Assembly: GCF_050107595.1 (NCBI RefSeq)
Contig: NZ_JBNILH010000001.1
Location: 62,001-126,000 of the forward strand
DNA length: 64,000 nt
Reading direction: 5' to 3'
Source: Bacillus_AB infantis_C
GTDB taxonomy: Bacteria > Bacillota > Bacilli > Bacillales > Cytobacillaceae
The first letter of the stretch is position 1, and each line of letters starts with the position of its first letter. Both the position numbers and the translations under genes were made by a program. Shown here one piece after another: positions 61,464 to 64,000 of this stretch. The notes below the pieces were generated by a model. That model was not told where the DNA came from and did not search any database. It saw only the letters and a list, made by a program, of their open reading frames with translations.

Positions 61464-62720
61464 ATGAGTTTGCTTGAGGATTTAAAATGGAGAGGCATTG
61501 TTTACCAGCAGACAGATGAGGAAGGAACAGAAGAGCTGCTGAAAAAAGAGAAGATTTCGTTATACTGCGGGATTGACCCGACGGCTGACAGCATGCATAT
61601 CGGCCACCTGCTGCCGTTTTTAACACTGCGCCGCTTTCAGAATGAAGGTCACAGACCGATTGTGCTAGTCGGGGGGGCCACAGGACTGATCGGCGATCCG
61701 AGCGGAAAGAGCGAGGAGCGTAAACTGCAGACGCTGGAAGCCATCCAGCATAATGTCAGCAGCATTCAGCAGCAGCTGAAGAAAATCTTCAGCTTTGAGG
61801 GTGAGAACGGTGCCCTTATGGTCAATAACTATGATTGGGCAGGCTCGATGGACATTGTTACATTCCTGAGGGATTACGGGAAACATGTCGGTGTCAATTA
61901 TATGCTGGCTAAGGATACAATTGCATCACGTCTTGATACTGGTATTTCATTTACTGAGTTTACTTATACCATTTTGCAGGCAATGGATTTCCTTCATCTG
62001 TATGAGAAGCATAACTGCAAAATGCAGATTGGCGGAAGCGACCAGTGGGGCAATATTACAACAGGGCTTGAGCTGATCCGAAAGATGATGCCTGAAGGTG
62101 CTAAAGGCTATGGTGTCACAATCCCGCTTGTAACGAAGGCGGATGGAACAAAATTCGGCAAAACAGAAAGCGGGGCAATCTGGCTCGATCCTGAAAAGAC
62201 TTCTCCATATGAGTTCTATCAATTCTGGATTAATACAGCTGATGCCGATGTCATCAAATACCTGAAATACTTCACTTTCCTTTCAAAAGAAAAAATTGAG
62301 GAGCTGGAGAACTCGCTTGCAGAGGAAGCGCATCTCCGCAGGGCGCAAAAGGCGCTTGCTGAAGAAATGACAAAGCTGATCCATGGTGAAGCAGCGCTTG
62401 AACAGGCTATTAAAATTTCAGCCGCACTGTTCAGCGGCGATGTCAAAAACCTTACAGCATCAGAAATTACTCAAGGCTTCAAGGATGTGCCATCCTATGA
62501 GCCGACAGGCGAAGAGAAGGGAATCGTCGATTTGCTGACGGCTGCAAAGATTTCTCCATCCAAGCGCCAGGCCAGGGAAGATGTATCGAACGGCGCCGTC
62601 TATGTAAATGGTGAAAGAATTACAGCAACAGATTATGAACTAACAGAAAAAGACCGCATTGAAGGCCAGTTCACAATCATCCGCCGCGGCAAAAAGAAAT
62701 ACTTTCTTATCAAATATTAA
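61464..62720 (+). CDS. tyrS: Tyrosyl-tRNA synthetase
   Basis: A 418-residue class Ic synthetase. CGIDPTADSMHIGHLLPF holds the HIGH motif near residue 47, KFGKTESG the KMSKS-equivalent near 230, and an S4 RNA-binding domain closes the protein (SKRQAREDVSNGAVYVNGER). ATG 61464 follows GGAGGAAGAAAG; the open frame extends upstream through the T-box leader but without support. Regulation is by the T-box. Confidence 0.97.
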   Translation: MSLLEDLKWRGIVYQQTDEEGTEELLKKEKISLYCGIDPTADSMHIGHLLPFLTLRRFQNEGHRPIVLVGGATGLIGDPSGKSEERKLQTLEAIQHNVSSIQQQLKKIFSFEGENGALMVNNYDWAGSMDIVTFLRDYGKHVGVNYMLAKDTIASRLDTGISFTEFTYTILQAMDFLHLYEKHNCKMQIGGSDQWGNITTGLELIRKMMPEGAKGYGVTIPLVTKADGTKFGKTESGAIWLDPEKTSPYEFYQFWINTADADVIKYLKYFTFLSKEKIEELENSLAEEAHLRRAQKALAEEMTKLIHGEAALEQAIKISAALFSGDVKNLTASEITQGFKDVPSYEPTGEEKGIVDLLTAAKISPSKRQAREDVSNGAVYVNGERITATDYELTEKDRIEGQFTIIRRGKKKYFLIKY

Positions 62721-62730
62721 ACCGCAAAAA

Positions 62731-62764
62731 AGTCCGCTTCCGGCTGGAGGCGGACCTTTTTGTT
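62731..62764 (+). terminator. tyrS terminator
   Basis: GTCCGCTTC / GGAGGCGGAC hairpin followed by CTTTTTG. Confidence 0.85.
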
Positions 62765-62770
62765 TAATTG

Positions 62771-62806
62771 GAAAAAAGAAAAACACCAGCCAAAAGGCAG
62801 GTGCTT
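62771..62806 (-). terminator. rpsD terminator
   Basis: On the minus strand AGCACCTGCC / GGCTGGTGTT forms a stem followed by TTTCTTTTTTCC. Confidence 0.8.
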
Positions 62807-62821
62807 TCTTGGTTTTCCCGA

Positions 62822-63424
62822 TTAACGAGAGTAGAATTCAACGATAAGAGCTTCGTTGATTTCAGCAGGAAGTTCAGAACGCTCAGGAAGACGAGTGAAT
62901 GAACCTTCCAATTTGTCAGCATCGAAAGTCAGGAAGTCAGGTACGAAGTTGTTTACTTCGATTGCTTCTTTAACGATGTCAAGACCGCGTGATTTTTCAC
63001 GCAATGTGATCGTTTGACCAGGCTGAACGCGGTATGAAGGAATATCAACGCGTCCTCCGTCAACGATGATGTGGCCGTGGTTTACAAGCTGACGAGCTTG
63101 ACGGCGAGTACGTGCTAAACCTAAACGGTAAACAACGTTGTCAAGACGTGATTCTAGAAGAACCATGAAATTTTCACCGTGCTTACCAGCCATTTTGCCG
63201 GCCTTGTCGAATAGGTTGCGGAATTGACGCTCAGTAACTCCGTACATGTGGCGAAGTTTCTGTTTTTCCTGTAATTGTAAACCGTACTCAGAAATTTTTC
63301 TGCGCTGGTTTGGACCATGTTGTCCTGGAGCGTAAGGACGCTTTTCTAATTCTTTACCAGTTCCGCTTAGAGAAATTCCAAGACGGCGGGATAGTTTCCA
63401 GCTTGGACCTGTATAACGAGCCAT
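62822..63424 (-). CDS. rpsD: 30S ribosomal protein S4
   Basis: A 200-residue primary 16S rRNA-binding protein that nucleates 30S assembly. The N terminus ARYTGPSWKLSRRLGISLSG and the S4 RNA-binding domain (RLDNVVYRLGLARTRRQARQ) are diagnostic, and length matches B. subtilis S4. RBS AAGGAGGAGTCATTC lies before ATG 63424. In B. subtilis the gene is a single transcription unit repressed by S4 through its leader. Confidence 0.98.
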   Translation of the reverse strand: MARYTGPSWKLSRRLGISLSGTGKELEKRPYAPGQHGPNQRRKISEYGLQLQEKQKLRHMYGVTERQFRNLFDKAGKMAGKHGENFMVLLESRLDNVVYRLGLARTRRQARQLVNHGHIIVDGGRVDIPSYRVQPGQTITLREKSRGLDIVKEAIEVNNFVPDFLTFDADKLEGSFTRLPERSELPAEINEALIVEFYSR

Positions 63425-63694
63425 GAATGACTCCTCCTTGTGTTTTTATTTTGTTGTAAAATAAAAACAGATGCGTACGATCATTAAGCTCATTTTGTTT
63501 TCATGTACCTTCGCCCTAGCAGCAGCGGGTTACACAGTACCCCTTCGAATAAAAGGCTAAAATGCCATGCTTACCGGCATCTTGGGCCTAAACCCGTGCT
63601 TTCCGCCTCAAAAGAGATGGGAAGCGGTGCCTTATTGAGGAACAAAATGATCACCTAAAGTGTCACATTTGCTGCGATATTTTACACAAAGGAT
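63425..63694 (-). promoter_or_regulatory. rpsD leader, probable S4 autoregulatory RNA
   Basis: About 260 nt between the promoter and the rpsD start. It is GC-rich between 63520 and 63640 with several self-complementary stretches, in a genome where such gaps are otherwise A/T-rich. In B. subtilis S4 binds this leader to repress translation; I infer the same here but did not fold it. Confidence 0.55.
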
Positions 63695-63724
63695 ATTATA
63701 TAATTTTTATAAACTTTATGTCAA
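63695..63724 (-). promoter_or_regulatory. rpsD promoter
   Basis: On the minus strand TTGACA, an 18-nt spacer and TATAAT: both hexamers match the sigma-A consensus exactly. Confidence 0.8.
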
Positions 63725-63849
63725 GGCATGTTTTGCTTTTCGCGGAATAAGTGCTCCTGCCTTCTCAATTTTATCATCTTATGATGCCGGCATAGAGGGC
63801 AATTTACTGGAAAATATTTTTATCATATCATAACGGGGAGAATTTTCCT

Positions 63850-63859
63850 GTGGTATAAT
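63850..63859 (+). promoter_or_regulatory. Extended -10 promoter of the terminal gene
   Basis: TGTGGTATAAT contains TGnTATAAT; no convincing -35 is seen, as is common for extended -10 promoters. Confidence 0.5.
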
Positions 63860-63888
63860 AGTCTTAATTAATTCTAGTAAAAGTGTTG

Positions 63889-64000
63889 ATGAAATTGAGA
63901 GAAACGAAGAAGGAAAAACAAATCCGCCTTTTTCTGGCTTTGGCGTTTGCTGGAGTGGCCCTTGCCGCCATGTACTTCCAGTATCTCAAGCCGGCGGGCG
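63889..64000 (+). CDS. N terminus of a membrane protein, cut by the window edge
   Basis: 37 codons are present. A basic start (MKLRETKKEKQIR) leads into one hydrophobic helix (LFLALAFAGVALAAMYFQYL), so the protein is membrane-anchored. The RBS is weak and an in-frame GTG two codons upstream is an alternative. In B. subtilis a GGDEF-type gene (ytrP) lies near rpsD, but the visible part does not allow a family call. Confidence 0.55.
   Translation, partial: MKLRETKKEKQIRLFLALAFAGVALAAMYFQYLKPAG

Overview
The window is chromosomal DNA from an endospore-forming member of the Bacillaceae (Bacillus sensu lato, moderate GC). The evidence is a long run of genes in the order known from the Bacillus subtilis leuS-ytfP-murJ ... 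amyX-ytmP-trmB ... sftA-murC-ytxGHJ-aroA-ccpA-motPS-acuCBA-acsA-tyrS-rpsD segment, together with strong Shine-Dalgarno sites, frequent TTG/GTG starts, T-box leaders on leuS and tyrS, and cre, sigma-B and possible sigma-E sites. I see no phage, plasmid, complete IS element, CRISPR array, tRNA or rRNA gene.

Layout. 1-4134: a sigma-54 activator followed by a GntP-type permease and a 3-hydroxybutyrate dehydrogenase, with a textbook -24/-12 promoter, a palindromic candidate enhancer and a cre-like box between them. 4226-7061: T-box-controlled leuS. 7183-7769: rhodanese and the sporulation protein Cse60. 8166-17507: ytfP, murJ, a small unknown gene, an RsuA-type pseudouridine synthase, ytzE, an M48 peptidase fused to ankyrin repeats, a MOSC protein and the EcsAB-like ABC pair ythPQ. 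17612-26453: pepV, dat, ytkP, thpR, a NERD-like protein, pullulanase amyX, ytmP and ytzH. 26566-35115: a 59-aa membrane protein, trmB, the lactonase-like ytnP, ytzB, ytoP, a DUF84 NTPase, ytoQ, a lipoprotein, an orphan PTS IIC protein, ytpP and ytpQ. 35466-42240: sftA, a nicotinate phosphoribosyltransferase, an unknown gene and murC. 42348-52093: ampS, the general-stress operon ytxGHJ, a large FtsA-like protein with repeated beta-grasp-like modules, aroA, ccpA and the motPS stator. 52165-57183: an unknown gene, acuCBA and divergent acsA. 57224-64000: a class A PBP, a dense repeat region, T-box-controlled tyrS, rpsD with its leader, and the start of a membrane protein running off the edge.

The genes hang together as core carbon and cell-envelope physiology. 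ccpA lies 5 kb from acsA/acuABC, whose shared upstream region carries two cre-like boxes; AcuA and AcuC are the acetylase and deacetylase that switch AcsA at its conserved lysine (K549 here). The 3-hydroxybutyrate operon also has a cre-like box, so its products would feed the same acetyl-CoA node under the same repressor.

The most unusual content is intergenic. One repeat family (14.6, 31.3 and 60.5-61.1 kb) folds into hairpins whose stems co-vary while their loops (AAAGAAC and AGGAC) stay fixed; four copies are stacked directly against the tyrS promoter. A 184-bp MITE-like element upstream of ccpA has terminal inverted repeats and a perfect 8-bp direct repeat on each side, with decayed relatives elsewhere. 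An array of exact 20-bp-period A/T-rich repeats lies next to the PBP gene. Among proteins, the FtsA-like protein and the M48-ankyrin fusion are the least explained.
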